DNA from: Rutidosis leptorrhynchoides
Taxonomy: Eukaryota > Streptophyta > Magnoliopsida > Asterales > Asteraceae
DNA length: 64,000 nt
NCBI RefSeq assembly: GCF_046630445.1
Contig: NC_092333.1
Location: 104,287,501 to 104,351,500, forward strand
Reading direction: 5' to 3'
Below the pieces are notes generated by a model. The model searched no databases and had not been told where the DNA came from. It saw only the letters and a list, made by a program, of their open reading frames with translations. Below, one piece after another: positions 1 through 11,156 of the stretch; within the stretch, counting starts at the first letter, position 1, and every line of letters starts with the position of its first letter. The position numbers were made by a program, and so were the translations under genes.

Positions 1-1849
1 AAAAGGGGCATATTCGATTTCGATAATTCAACCATAGAATGTAGTTTCACGTACTTGTGTCTATTTTGTAAATCATTTATAGAACCTGCATGTATTCTCA
101 TCCCAAAAATATTAGATTTTAAAAGTGGGGCTATAACTCACTTTCACATATTTTTACTTCGTCAGGAAGTAAGACTTGGCCACTGGTTGATTCACGAACC
201 TATAACAATATATACATATATATCAAAGTATGTTCAAAATATATTTACAACACTTTTAATATATTTTGATGTTTTAAGTTTATTAAGTCAGCTGTCCTCG
301 TTAGTAACCTACAACTAGTTGTCCACAGTTAGATGTACAGAAATAAATCGATAAATATTATCTTGAATCAATCCACGACCCAGTGTATACGTATCTCAGT
401 ATTGATCACAACTCAAACTATATATATTTTGGAATCAACCTCAACCCTGTATAGCTAACTCCAACATTCACATATAGAGTGTCTATGGTTGTTCCGAAAT
501 ATATATAGATGTGTCGACATGATAGGTCGAAACATTGTATACGTGTCTATGGTATCTCAAGATTACATAATATACAATACAAGTTGATTAAGTTATGGTT
601 GGAATAGATTTGTTACCAATTTTCACGTAGCTAAAATGAGAAAAATTATCCAATCTTGTTTTACCCATAACTTCTTCATTTTAAATCCGTTTTGAGTGAA
701 TCAAATTGCTATGGTTTCATATTGAACTCTATTTTATGAATCTAAACAGAAAAAGTATAGGTTTATAGTTAGAAAAATAAGTTACAAGTCGTTTTTGTAA
801 AGGTAGTCATTTTAGTCGAAAGAACGACGTCTAGATGACCATTTTAGAAAACATACTTCCACTTTGAGTTTAACCATAATTTTTGGATATAGTTTCATGT
901 TCATAATAAAAATCATTTTCTCAGAATAACAACTTTTAAATCAAAGTTTATCATAGTTTTTAATTAACTAACCCAAAACAGCCCGCGGTGTTACTACGAC
1001 GGCGTAAATCCGGTTTTACGGTGTTTTTCGTGTTTCCAGGTTTTAAATCATTAAGTTAGCATATCATATAGATATATAAAATGGGTTTAGTTGATTTTAA
1101 AAGTCAAGTTAGAAGGATTAACTTTTGTTTGCGAACAAGTTTAGAATTAACTAAACTATGTTCTAGTGATTACAAGTTTAAACCTTCGAATAAGATAGCT
1201 TTATATGTATGAATCGAATGATGTTATGAATATCATTACTACCTTAAGTTCCTTGGATAAACCTACTGAAAAAGAGAAAAATGGATCTAGCTTCAACGGA
1301 TCCTTGGATGGCTTGAAGTTCTTGAAGCAGAATCATGACACGAAAACAAGTTCAAGTAAGATCATCATTTGAAATAAGATTGTTATAGTTATAGAAATTG
1401 AACCAAAGTTTGAATATGATTATTACCTTGTATTAGAATGATAACCTACTGTAAGAAACAAATATTTCTTGAGGTTGGATGATCACCTTACAAGATTGGA
1501 AGTGAGCTAGCAAACTTGAAAGTATTCTTGATTTTATGTAACTAGAACTTGTAGAATTTATGAAGAACACTTAGAACTTGAAGATAGAACTTGAGAGAGA
1601 TCAATTAGATGAAGAAAATTGAAGAATGAAAGTGTTTGTAGGTGTTTTTGGTCGTTGGTGTATGGATTAGATATAAAGGATATGTAATTTTGTTTTCATG
1701 TAAATAAGTCATGAATGATTACTCATATTTTTGTAATTTTATGAGATATTTCATGCTAGTTGCCAAATGATGGTTCCCACATGTGTTAGGTGACTCACAT
1801 GGGCTGCTAAGAGCTGATCATTGAAGTTACAATACCAACAATGGTCATT
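1..1849 (-). mobile_element. Partial LTR of family A, inverted copy (left arm of fold-back)
   Basis: This is the reverse complement of about 2013-3861 and also matches the complete LTR at 11157-14410. The copies differ by scattered substitutions (for instance near 143-165 against 3700-3720), so they are not identical reads of one strand. It probably continues left of the window. At 1832-1849 it ends in ATACCAACAATGGTCATT, the mirror of the start of the right arm. No gene is present; an 87-codon frame at 55-318 is LTR sequence found in all three copies. Confidence 0.85.
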
Positions 1850-2012
1850 AAAGTTGTTCACCTCGTTCGCGGCTACGTTGTGATAGTATTGGTAAGTTCT
1901 AACTCCAAGTTTTCATAATTTGATTAGTGTTCGTAATTGAGGTTTGGGAATGAGTGTTCTTGAAGTAAACCCACTAGTTGATAATTGGGTGATTGAGTTA
2001 GTAGATGGTGTA
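1850..2012 (+). repeat. Spacer of fold-back: fragment of LTR B in sense orientation
   Basis: Together with the adjacent junction bases this is a collinear reverse-complement match to 15059-15239, with only a few mismatches. There the same LTR B lies antisense, just downstream of element A. It joins family A LTR sequence on both sides through the short shared string TTGGTAT and its complement. Confidence 0.8.
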
Positions 2013-4550
2013 AATGACCATTGTTGGTATATACACTTCAATGATCAGCTCTTAGCAGCCCATGTGAGTCACCTAACACATGTGGGAACCATCATTTGGC
2101 AACTAGCATGAAATATCTCATAAAATTACAAAAATATGAGTAATCATTCATGACTTATTTACATGAAAACAAAATTACATATCCTTTATATCTAATCCAT
2201 ACACCAACGACCAAAAACACCTACAAACACTTTCATTCTTCAATTTTCTTCATCTAATTGATCTCTCTCAAGTTCTATCTTCAAGTTCTAAGTGTTCTTC
2301 ATAAATTCTACAAGTTCTAGTTACATAAAATCAAGAATACTTTCAAGTTTGCTAGCTCACTTCCAATCTTGTAAGGTGATCATCCAACCTCAAGAAATAT
2401 TTGTTTCTTACAGTAGGTTATCATTCTAATACAAGGTAATAATCATATTCAAACTTTGGTTCAATTTCTATAACTATAACAATCTTATTTCAAGTGATGA
2501 TCTTACTTGAACTTGTTTTCGTGTCATGATTCTGCTTCAAGAACTTCGAGCCATCCAAGGATCCGTTGAAGCTAGATCCATTTTTCTCTTTTCCAGTAGG
2601 TTTATCCAAGGAACTTAAGGTAGTAATGATGTTCATAACATCATTCAATTCATACATATAAAGCTATCTTATTCGATGGTTTAAACTTGTAATCACTAGA
2701 ACATAGTTTAGTTAATTCTAAACTTATTCGCAAACAAAAGTTAATCCTTCTAACTTGACTTTTAAAATCAACTAAACACATGTTCTATATCTATATGATA
2801 TGCTAACTTAATGATTTAAAACCAGGAAACACGAAAAACACCGTAAAACCGGATTTACGCCGTCGTAGTAACACCGCGGGCTGTTTTGGGTTAGTTAATT
2901 AAAAACTATGATAAACTTTGATTCAAAAGTTGTTATTCTGAGAAAATGATTTTTATTATGAACATGAAACTATATCCAAAAATTATGGTTAAACTCAAAG
3001 TGGAAGTATGTTTTCTAAAATGGTCATCTAGACGTCGTTCTTTCGACTGAAATGACTACCTTTACAAAAATGACTTGTAATTTATTTTTCCGACTATAAA
3101 CCTATACTTTTTCTGTTTAGATTCATAAAATATAGTTCAATATGAAACCATAGCAATTTGATTCACTCAAAACGGATTTAAAATGAAGAAGTTATGGGTA
3201 AAACAAGATTGGATAATTTTTCTCATTTTTGCTACGTGAAAATTGGTAACAAATCTATTCCAACCATAACTTAATCAACTTGTATTGTATATTATGTAAT
3301 CTTGAGATACCATAGACACGTATACAATGTTTCGACCTATCATGTTGACACATCTATATATATTTCGGAACAACCATAGACACTCTATATGTGAATGTTG
3401 GAGTTAGCTATACAGGGTTGAGGTTGATTCCAAAATATATATAGTTTGAGTTGTGATCAATACTGAGATACGTATACACTGGGTCGTGGATTGATTCAAG
3501 ATAATATTTATCGATTTATTTCTGTACATCTAACTGTGGACAACTAGTTGTAGGTTACTAACGAGGACAGCTGACTTAATAAACTTAAAACATCAAAATA
3601 TATTAAAAGTGTTGTAAATATATTTTGAACATACTTTGATATATATGTATATATTGTTATAGGTTCGTGAATCAACCAGTGGCCAAGTCTTACTTCCCGA
3701 CGAAGTAAAAATCTGTGAAAGTGAGTTATAGCCCCACTTTTAAAATCTAATATTTTTGGGATGAGAATACATGCAGGTTCTATAAATGATTTACAAAATA
3801 GACACAAGTACGTGAAACTACATTCTATGGTTGAATTATCGAAATCGAATATGCCCCTTTTATTAAGTCTGGTAATCTAAGAATTAGGGAACATACACCC
3901 TAATTGACGCGAATCCTAAAGATAGATCTATTGGGCCTAACAAACCCCATCCAAAGTACCGGATGCTTTAGTACTTCAAAATTTATATCATATCCGAAGG
4001 GTGTCCCGGAATGATGGGGATACTCTTATATATGCATCTTGTTAATGTCGGTTACCAGGTGTTCACCATATGAATGATTTTTATCTCTATGTATGGGATG
4101 TGTATTGAAATATGAAATCTTGTGGTCTATTATTATGATTTGATATATATAGGTTAAAATTATAACTCACCAACATTTTTGTTGACGTTTTAAGCATGTT
4201 TATTCTCAGGTGATTATTAAGAGCTTCCGCTGTCGCATACTTAAATAAGGACGAGATTTGGAGTCCATGCTTGTATGATATTGTGTAAAAACTGCATTCA
4301 AGAAACTTTTTGTTGTAACATATTTGTATTGTAAACCATTATGTAATGGTCGTGTGTAAACAGGATATTTTAGATTATCATTATTTGATAATCTACGTAA
4401 AGCTTTTTAAACCTTTATTGATGAAATAAAGGTTATGGTTTGTTTTAAAATGAATGCAGTCTTTGAAAAACGTCTCATATAGAGGTCAAAACCTCGCAAC
4501 GAAATCAATTAATATGGAACGTTTTTAATCAATAAGAACGGGACATTTCA
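2013..4550 (+). mobile_element. 5' LTR of element A, 5'-truncated
   Basis: From 2024 on it is collinear with 11882-14410 of the complete 3' LTR and ends in GGGACATTTCA at 4550, directly before the primer site. The U3 start (equivalent of 11157-11881) is missing. Promoter function is uncertain because the missing part is upstream LTR sequence. Confidence 0.9.
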
Positions 4551-4552
4551 GT

Positions 4553-4571
4553 TGGTATCCGAGCGTTGGTC
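4553..4571 (+). promoter_or_regulatory. Primer binding site, initiator-Met tRNA type (element A)
   Basis: TGGTATCCGAGCGTTGGTC begins 2 bases after the LTR. It fits the common plant TGGTATCAGAGC site complementary to the 3' end of initiator methionine tRNA, with one substitution in the core (A to C). Confidence 0.8.
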
Positions 4572-4759
4572 TTAGAGAACCAGAATTTTGCATTAGTGTG
4601 TCTTATCGAGTTTGTTAGGATGCATTAGTGAGTCTGGACTTCGACCGTGTTTACTTGAAAAATGATTGCTTAACAAATTTTGTTGGAAACTATATATTTT
4701 TAACATGTGAATATTATGTGATATATTAATCTCTTAACGCGTTTGATATTATGTGATAG

Positions 4760-5374
4760 ATGTCTACCTCTAGAACAAGTCTCATTGACTCACCTAATAA
4801 TAATGAAGAGTCAAATGTAAATTGGAATGATTCGTGGACTGATTCACAAGTTCCCGAAGAGGAACCGGAAGAAGAGTCGGAACCGGAAGAAGAATCGGAA
4901 CCGGAAGAAGAATCGAAACCGGATGAAGAAATAGAACCGGTGGGGGAAATAATAAAACGGTTAAGTAAAAGAAAATCCTCAACCAACCGACCAAGGTTAA
5001 TTATGGTCAATGGTGTTTCCGCCAAGGAAGCAAAATATTGGGAGGATTACCAATTCTCCGATGAATCGGATTCCGACGAGAATTCCGATGATGTTATAGA
5101 AATTACCCCAACTGAATTTAAAAAGGCAAAAGAAAATAATAAGGAAAAGGGCATAAAAATAGAGAAATCTAATTCCAACCCCGATGAACTTTATATGTAT
5201 CGTCAACCCCCGAAGTCCTTAAGTTGTAACAATGACCCGGGAACCTCTAAACCACCAGGTTTTTCTAAACCAATGTGGAAAACGACGGCTCGTATTAGGG
5301 GAACATCATATATCCCTAGAAACTTGGCAAAACGAACCAAAACCGAAGAAGAAGAAACAAGCGGGTCGGAATAA
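4760..5374 (+). CDS. Acidic leader ORF of element A (204 aa, unknown function)
   Basis: An open frame of 204 codons starting about 190 bp after the primer site and upstream of gag. The product is very acidic in residues 30-60, with a short Glu-rich motif built on Glu-Pro-Glu-Glu-Glu-Ser repeated several times. It then has a basic patch (residues 65-80, KRLSKRKSS), a second acidic stretch (about 98-112), and a basic proline-rich tail. No catalytic motif, signal peptide or membrane segment is visible and I do not recognise a family. Elements D and E also have Ser/Asp/Glu-rich ORFs in this position, so a leader ORF seems a shared trait. It is intact although gag-pol is broken. The low-complexity part could be partly fortuitous. 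Confidence 0.6.
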   Translation: MSTSRTSLIDSPNNNEESNVNWNDSWTDSQVPEEEPEEESEPEEESEPEEESKPDEEIEPVGEIIKRLSKRKSSTNRPRLIMVNGVSAKEAKYWEDYQFSDESDSDENSDDVIEITPTEFKKAKENNKEKGIKIEKSNSNPDELYMYRQPPKSLSCNNDPGTSKPPGFSKPMWKTTARIRGTSYIPRNLAKRTKTEEEETSGSE

Positions 5375-5512
5375 GATAGTTGTATTCGTGTGGTGTAATA
5401 TATGTAATATAGTGTGCTTATGCTTTATGATATATGTAAAAATTGCTTGTATTAATAAGTATTTTTTTTTATGAATCTAACTCTTGTCTATTTTACAGTA
5501 TAAAAACACAAA

Positions 5513-6196
5513 ATGGATAGACAACCCAATATTTTAAGAGACCTACCCGGAGACATGATTGATGAAATCTTGTCTAGAGTCGGTCAGAATTCTTCGGCAC
5601 AACTATTTAAGGCGAGATCAGTTTGTAAGACATTCGAAGAACGTTCCAAGAATGCCTTGGTTTATAAAAGGCTTTCGTTCGAAAGATGGGGGATATCACA
5701 TTGGGAAATCCATAAGTTACGATGTGTTTACTTTGACGCATATATTGCAGGGAACCCAAATGCTATTTTACGCAATGGGTTAAGAAATTATTTTGACTCA
5801 ATATATCCGAATATTGGACTTCGTGATTTAGAAAAAGCGGCTAACATGCAACATAAAGAAGCATGTTATGCTTACGGATTAGTAATGTTCGCTTCTCACC
5901 AAAGTGAGAACAAGAACATCGGGCTACAACTATTAAACAAAACGTTCCCACAAGTGACGGAGTTGGTAATTGGGGTAAGAAATGAGGTTTTTAGATTGTT
6001 ACGGGACTGTTGGACATTACGTAACCCTCGTCCCTTTGACGACGTTACAACACGCTGTCTTATCAACGGCCATAACGGTTATGTTCCACAAGACCAAGGA
6101 TGGGAAGTAATCCTAGTAAAACCAGAATGCATGACTTGTTTCTGGACGTATGAATTACGTGTCTTTATTGCCTTTGCTGAACGACTTGTGTACTAG
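5513..6196 (+). CDS. F-box protein, At2g35280-like, carried inside retroelement A
   Basis: An intact 227-codon frame between the leader ORF and gag. Residues about 8-50 read as an F-box: a leucine-proline start (DLPGDMIDEILSRVG), then the Phe/Ala-Arg-x-Val-Cys-Lys-x-Phe pattern. Residues about 100-130 hold a Sel1/TPR-like stretch (LEKAANMQHKEACYAYGL) and the C-terminus has a Cys-x-x-Cys-Phe-Trp motif. This order matches the plant F-box family typified by Arabidopsis At2g35280. In known biology such proteins bind SKP1 and recruit substrates to SCF ubiquitin ligases. F-box genes are not part of gypsy elements, so host-gene capture is inferred. A pyrimidine-rich acceptor-like site (TTTTACAG, 5491-5498) lies just before the ATG, so a spliced transcript is possible. 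The frame has no stop or frameshift, unlike gag-pol beside it. Confidence 0.8.
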   Translation: MDRQPNILRDLPGDMIDEILSRVGQNSSAQLFKARSVCKTFEERSKNALVYKRLSFERWGISHWEIHKLRCVYFDAYIAGNPNAILRNGLRNYFDSIYPNIGLRDLEKAANMQHKEACYAYGLVMFASHQSENKNIGLQLLNKTFPQVTELVIGVRNEVFRLLRDCWTLRNPRPFDDVTTRCLINGHNGYVPQDQGWEVILVKPECMTCFWTYELRVFIAFAERLVY

Positions 6197-6537
6197 CTAG
6201 AATTATCTTCACAACCATCTTGTATCAAATTTATTGTGTGCTATATTTCATGCTATATGTAAAATAAGCGGTATTGTAAGTTTGTAAAATATTGTGTAAA
6301 AGTTTGAACGCGAAATATTATTATAATCAGTTTTTCATATAGAATTGTAGTAGTTGAATTGTATATTAGCTACTAAGTATGAACTTAACGGGTAGGTACT
6401 ACCCGAATTTAAACTTATAAAACGCTAATATGAAGAAAAAGCTTTTATAAATGAGTTCATATTATGCTACGAAATACTATTAACTACTCTTAATATTCTG
6501 TATGATTAACTTGTTCCATTTGACTATTTTGAAGGAA
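6197..6537 (+). other. Leader between F-box ORF and gag
   Basis: About 340 bp of AT-rich sequence without an ORF. It includes AACGGGTAGGTACTACCCG (6388-6406), whose GGGTAGGTAC part recurs next to the polypurine tract at 11147-11156 and which contains the perfect palindrome CGGGTAGGTACTACCCG. Confidence 0.5.
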
Positions 6538-7068
6538 ATGGCATCGAGTACTCGACACACCGTGAATATGAATGAAGAGGAATTCCGTACTTTTCTAGCT
6601 TCAAACATAGCCGCGGTATAGGCTGCGCTACATACCAACAATAACCTTGGATCTAGCAGTACAGGAAATCGTGTAGGATGCACCTACAAAGAATTCACTG
6701 CACCTTTAGAATTTGATGGAACCGAAGGACCGATCGGATTGAAACGGTGGACCGAGAAGGTCGAATCGGTGTTTGCCATAAGTAAGTGTACTGAAGAGGA
6801 CAAAGTGAAGTACGCTACGCATACCTTCACAGGTTCTGCGTTAACATGGTGGAATACCTATCTAGAGCAAGTGGGACAAGACGATGCATACGCACTACCG
6901 TGGTCAGCATTCAAGCACTTGATGAACGAGAAGTACCGTCCCAGAACTGAGGTCAATAAGCTCAAGACAGAACTTAGAGGGTTACGAACCCAAGGATTTG
7001 ATATTACCACGTACGAAAGACGATTCACAGAATTATGCCTATTGTGTCCGGGAGTATTTCAAAGATGA
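6538..7068 (+). pseudogene. gag: gag N-terminal part, element A, with premature stop and frameshift
   Basis: Gag packages the element RNA into virus-like particles. The frame begins at ATG 6538, the first ATG in frame with the conserved capsid region. TAG at 6619-6621 interrupts it after 27 codons, and it reopens through the capsid-type retrotransposon gag domain (6739-7040: Trp-rich RWTEKVESVF, then ATHTFTGSALTWWNTY, and YRPRTEVNKLKTELRGLR). Near 7050-7062 a single-base shift moves the coding into the next frame, which continues to the zinc knuckles. Both lesions make this copy's Gag non-functional as sequenced. The capsid motif order is typical of chromovirus elements. Confidence 0.85.
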
Positions 7069-7366
7069 GGAAGAAAAGATCGACGCGTTTGTGAAAGGAT
7101 TACCGGAAAGAATCCAAGAAGATATAAGTTCACACGAGCCCGCCTTCATACAACAGGCATGTAGAATGGCTCACAAACTAGTGAACCAGATTGAAGAAAG
7201 AATTAAAGAACAGACTGCTGAAGAGGCCAATGTGAAGCAAGTCAAAAGAAAGTGGGAGGAAAACGGTGATAAGAATCACCAATACAACAACAACAGCAAT
7301 TACAACAATAATCGCAACAATTATCCCAACAATCGCAATATCAATCGCAACTACAACAAACGGCTC

Positions 7367-7403
<37 letters not shown>

Positions 7404-8509
7404 GCAACAACTACAACAATCATCCCAACAACAATAATAACCGCAACAACAACAACAATCAGAAGCAGCTATGCCAAAGGTGTGAAAAGTATCACTCGGG
7501 GTTCTGCACCAAATTTTGCAACAAGTGTAAAAGAAATGGTCATAGCGTGGCGAAGTGTGAGGTCTACGGACCAGGGGTTAATAGAACGAAAGGAACAAAT
7601 GGTGTCGGAACGAGTAATGGCGGAGCAAGTAGTGTCGGAGTAAGTTATACCAATGTAGTTTGTTATAAATGTGGAAAACCAGGCCACATTATTAGAAATT
7701 GCCCGAACCAGGAGAACACGAATGGACAAGGCTGCGGAAGAGTTTTCAATATTAATGCGGCAGAGGCACAGGAAGACCCGGAGCTTGTTACGGGTACGTT
7801 TCTTATTGACAATAAATCTGCTTACGTTTTATTTGATTCGGGTGCGGATAGAAGCTATATGAGTAGAGATTTTTGTGCTAAATTAAGTTGTCCATTGACG
7901 CCTTTGGATAGTAAATTTTTACTCGAATTAGCAAATGGTAAATTAATTTCAGCAGATAATATATGTCGGAATCGAGAAATTAAACTGGTTAGCGAAACAT
8001 TTAAGATTGATTTGATACCAGTAGAGTTAGGGAGTTTTGATGTGATAATCGGTATGGACTGGTTGAAAGAAGTGAAAGCAGAGATCGTTTGTTACAAAAA
8101 TGCAATTCACATTATACGAGAAAAAGGAAAACCCTTAATGGTGTACGGAGAAAAGGGCAATACGAAGCTACATCTTATTAGTAATTTGAAGGCACAAAAA
8201 CTAATAAGAAAAGGTTGCTATGTTGTTCTAACACACGTCGAGAAAGTACAAACTGAAGAAAAGAGCATCAATGATGTTCCCATTGTAAAAGAATTTCCCG
8301 ATGTATTTCCGAAAGAATTACCGAGATTACCCCCACATCGATCCGTTGAATTTCAAATAGATCTTGTACCAGGAGCTGCACCAATAGCTCGTGCTCCTTA
8401 CAGACTCGCACCCAGCGAGATAAAAGAACTGCAAAGCCAATTACAAGAACTTTTAGAGCGTGGTTTCATTCGACCAAGCACATCACCGTGGGGAGCTCCT
8501 GTTTTTTTG
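7062..8509 (+). pseudogene. gag nucleocapsid plus aspartic protease, start of RT, element A
   Basis: This frame continues Gag after the shift. A linker extremely rich in Asn (about 7280-7470) is encoded by an AAC microsatellite. Then come Cys/His clusters: a CxxC-rich pair at 7471-7553 and a canonical CCHC knuckle CYKCGKPGHIIRNC at 7660-7701, which bind RNA. The protease follows with the active-site motif LFDSGADRSYMS (about 7828-7863) and a later GMDWL (8053-8067). The frame reaches the first RT residues ([20 protein letters not shown]) and is lost in a T-run at 8502-8508, where one T appears to be missing. Confidence 0.88.
7366..7402. repeat. (AAC)n microsatellite inside gag
   Basis: About 12 uninterrupted AAC units coding for Asn, with interrupted AAC/CAA-rich sequence from about 7285 to 7470. 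Slippage here is a likely source of length variation between copies. Confidence 0.9.
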
Positions 8510-11121
8510 TCAAGAAGAAAGATGGTACATTCAGGTTGTGTATCGACTACCGAGAGTTGAACAAACTTACCATCAAGAACCGCTACCCACTACCGAGAAT
8601 CGACGACTTATTTGATCAACTACAAGGCTCGTCTGTTTATTCAAAGATTGACTTACGTTCCGGGTATCATCAAATGCGGGTGAAAGAAGATGATATTCCA
8701 AAGACTGCTTTCAGAACATGTTACGGTCATTACGAGTTTATGGTCATGCCGTTTGGTTTAACTAATGCACCAGCTGTGTTCATGGACCTTATGAACCGAG
8801 TGTGTGGACCATACCTTGACAAGTTTGTCATTGTTTTCATTGATGACATACTTATTTACTCAAAGAATGACCAAGAACACGGTGAACATTTGAGAAAGGT
8901 GTTAGAAGTATTGAGGAAGGAAGAATTGTATGCTAAGTTTTCAAAGTGTGCATTTTGGTTGGAAGAAGTTCAATTCCTCGGTCACATAGTGAACAAAGAA
9001 GGTATTAAGGTGGATCCAGCAAAGATAGAAACTGTTGAAAAGTGGGAAACCCCGAAAACTCCGAAACACATACGCCAGTTTTTAGGACTAGCTGGTTACT
9101 ACAGAAGGTTCATCCAAGACTTTTCCAGAATAGCAAAACCCTTGACTGCATTAACGCATAAAGGGAAGAAATTTGAATGGAATGATGAACAAGAGAAAGC
9201 GTTTCAGTTATTGAAGAAAAAGCTAACTACGGCACCTATATTGTCATTGCCTGAAGGGAATGATGATTTTGTGATTTATTGTGACGCATCAAAGCAAGGT
9301 CTCGGTTGTGTATTAATGCAACGAACGAAGGTGATTGCTTATGCGTCTAGACAATTGAAGATTCACGAACAAAATTATACGACGCATGATTTGGAATTAG
9401 GCGCGGTTGTTTTTACATTAAAGACTTGGAGGCACTACTTATATGGGGTCAAAAGTATTATATATACCGACCACAAAAGTCTTCAACACATATTTAATCA
9501 GAAACAACTGAATATGAGGCAGCGTAGGTGGATTGAATTATGGAATGATTACGACTTTGAGATTCGTTACTACCCGGGGAAGGCAAATGTGGTAGCCGAT
9601 GCCTTGAGCAGGAAGGACAGAGAACCCATTCGAGTAAAATCTATGAATATAATGATTCATAATAACCTTACTACTCAAATAAAGGAGGCGGAACAAGGAG
9701 TTTTAAAAGAGGGAAATTTAAAGGATGAAATACCCAAAGGATCGGAGAAGCATCTTAATATTCGGGAAGACGGAACCCGGTATAGGGCTGAAAGGATTTG
9801 GGTACCAAAATTTGGAGATATGAGAGAAATGGTACTTAGAGAAGCTCATAAAACCAGATACTCAATACATCCTGGAACGGGGAAGATGTACAAGGATCTC
9901 AAGAAACATTTTTGGTGGCTGGGTATGAAAGCCGGTGTTGCTAAATACGTAGGAGAATGTTTGACGTGTTCTAAGGTCAAAGCTGAGCATCAGAAACCAT
10001 CAGGTCTACTTCAACAACCCGAAATCCCGGAATGGAAATGGGAACACATTACCATGGATTTCATCACTAAATTGCCAAGGACTGCAAGTGGTTTTGATAC
10101 TATTTGGGTAATAGTTGATCGTCTCACCAAATCAGCACACTTCCTGCCAATAAGAGAAGATGACAAGATGGAGAAGTTAGCACGACTGTATTTGAAGGAA
10201 GTCGTCTCCAGACATGGAATACCAATCTCTATTATCTCTGATAGGGATGGCAGATTTATTTCAAGATTCTGGCAGACATTACAGCAAGCATTAGGAACTC
10301 GTCTAGACATGAGTACTGCCTATCATCCACAAACTGATGGACAGAGCGAAAGGACAATACAAACGCTTGAAGACATGCTACGAGCATGTGTTATTGATTT
10401 CGGAAACAGTTGGGATCGACATCTACCGTTAGCAGAATTTTCCTACAATAACAGCTACCATTCAAGCATTGAGATGGCGCCGTTTGAAGCACTTCATGGT
10501 AGAAAGTGCAGGTCTCCGATTTGTTGGAGTGAAGTGGGGGATAGACAGATTACGGGTCCGGAGATTATACAAGAAAGTACCGAGAAGATCATCCAAATTC
10601 AACAACGGTTGAAAACCGCCCAAAGTCGACAAAATAGCTACGCTGACATTAAAAGAAAAGATATAGAATTTGAAATTGGAGAGATGGTCATGCTTAAAGT
10701 TGCACCTTGGAAAGGCGTTGTTCGATTTGGTAAACGATGGAAATTAAATCCAAGGTATATTGGACCATTCAAGATTATTGATCGTGTCGGACCAGTAGCT
10801 TACCGACTTGAGTTACCTCAACAACTCGCAGCTGTACATAACACTTTCCACGTCTCAAATTTGAAGAAATGTTTTGCTAAAGAAGATCTCACTATTCTGT
10901 TAGATGAAATCCAAATTAACGAAAAACTTCAATTCATCGAAGAACCCGTCGAAATAATGGATCGTGAGGTTAAAAGACTTAAGCAAAACAAGATACCAAT
11001 TGTTAAGGTTCGATGGAATGCTCGTAGAGGACCCGAGTTCACCTGGGAGCGTGAAGATCAGATGAAGAAGAAATACCCGCATCTATTTCCAGAAGATTCG
11101 TCAACACCTTCAACAGCTTAA
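8510..11121 (+). pseudogene. pol: pol of element A: RT, RNase H, integrase, chromodomain
   Basis: One long open frame. RT has the motif A aspartate ([11 protein letters not shown], about 8640-8672) and the catalytic [10 protein letters not shown] (about 8836-8865). RNase H shows [17 protein letters not shown] (about 9274) and [10 protein letters not shown] (about 9466). Integrase has an HHCC zinc region (about 9838-9980, ending CLTCSKVK), then the DDE core: Asp in TMDFITKLP (about 10051), Asp in IISDRDGRF, and Glu in [16 protein letters not shown] (about 10335). A GPY/F module ([20 protein letters not shown], about 10756) and a chromodomain ([10 protein letters not shown] to GPEFTWERE, about 10940-11060) close the protein. 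All catalytic residues I can see are kept, so only the upstream frameshifts separate it from gag. Marked pseudogene because of that break. Confidence 0.92.
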
Positions 11122-11156
11122 AATTTCGGGACGAAATTTATTTAACGGGTAGGTAC
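11119..11156 (+). promoter_or_regulatory. Pol stop, hairpin and polypurine tract of element A
   Basis: The TAA stop (11119-11121) overlaps AAATTTCGGGACGAAATTT (11121-11139), an 8-bp-arm hairpin with GGA loop. Then TTTAACGGGTAGGTAC leads to the 3' LTR start at 11157. The GGGTAGGTAC part is the likely plus-strand primer. The same hairpin precedes the LTR in elements D, E and F. Confidence 0.8.

Larger units (their letters stand above)
1..3861. repeat. Large inverted repeat, about 1.85 kb arms and 163-bp loop
   Basis: The arms at 1-1849 and 2013-3861 are near-complementary over their whole length and differ by a few percent by eye. Both arms are family A LTR cut at the same internal point. The loop is unrelated LTR B sequence. 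The left edge is set by the window, so the true arm may be longer. Confidence 0.85.

Noticed and set aside
55-318. 87-codon ORF present three times (55-318, 3544-3807, 13401-13664)
   Set aside because: It lies inside the three copies of LTR A in matching position and is conserved only because the LTR is; no motif.
1-3861. Fold-back as a read-hairpin assembly artefact
   Set aside because: Arms differ by scattered substitutions and the loop contains distinct LTR B sequence, so a self-copy artefact is unlikely, though long reads should confirm.
7178-7423. Poly-valine and poly-threonine ORFs near gag
   Set aside because: Shadow frames of the AAC microsatellite.
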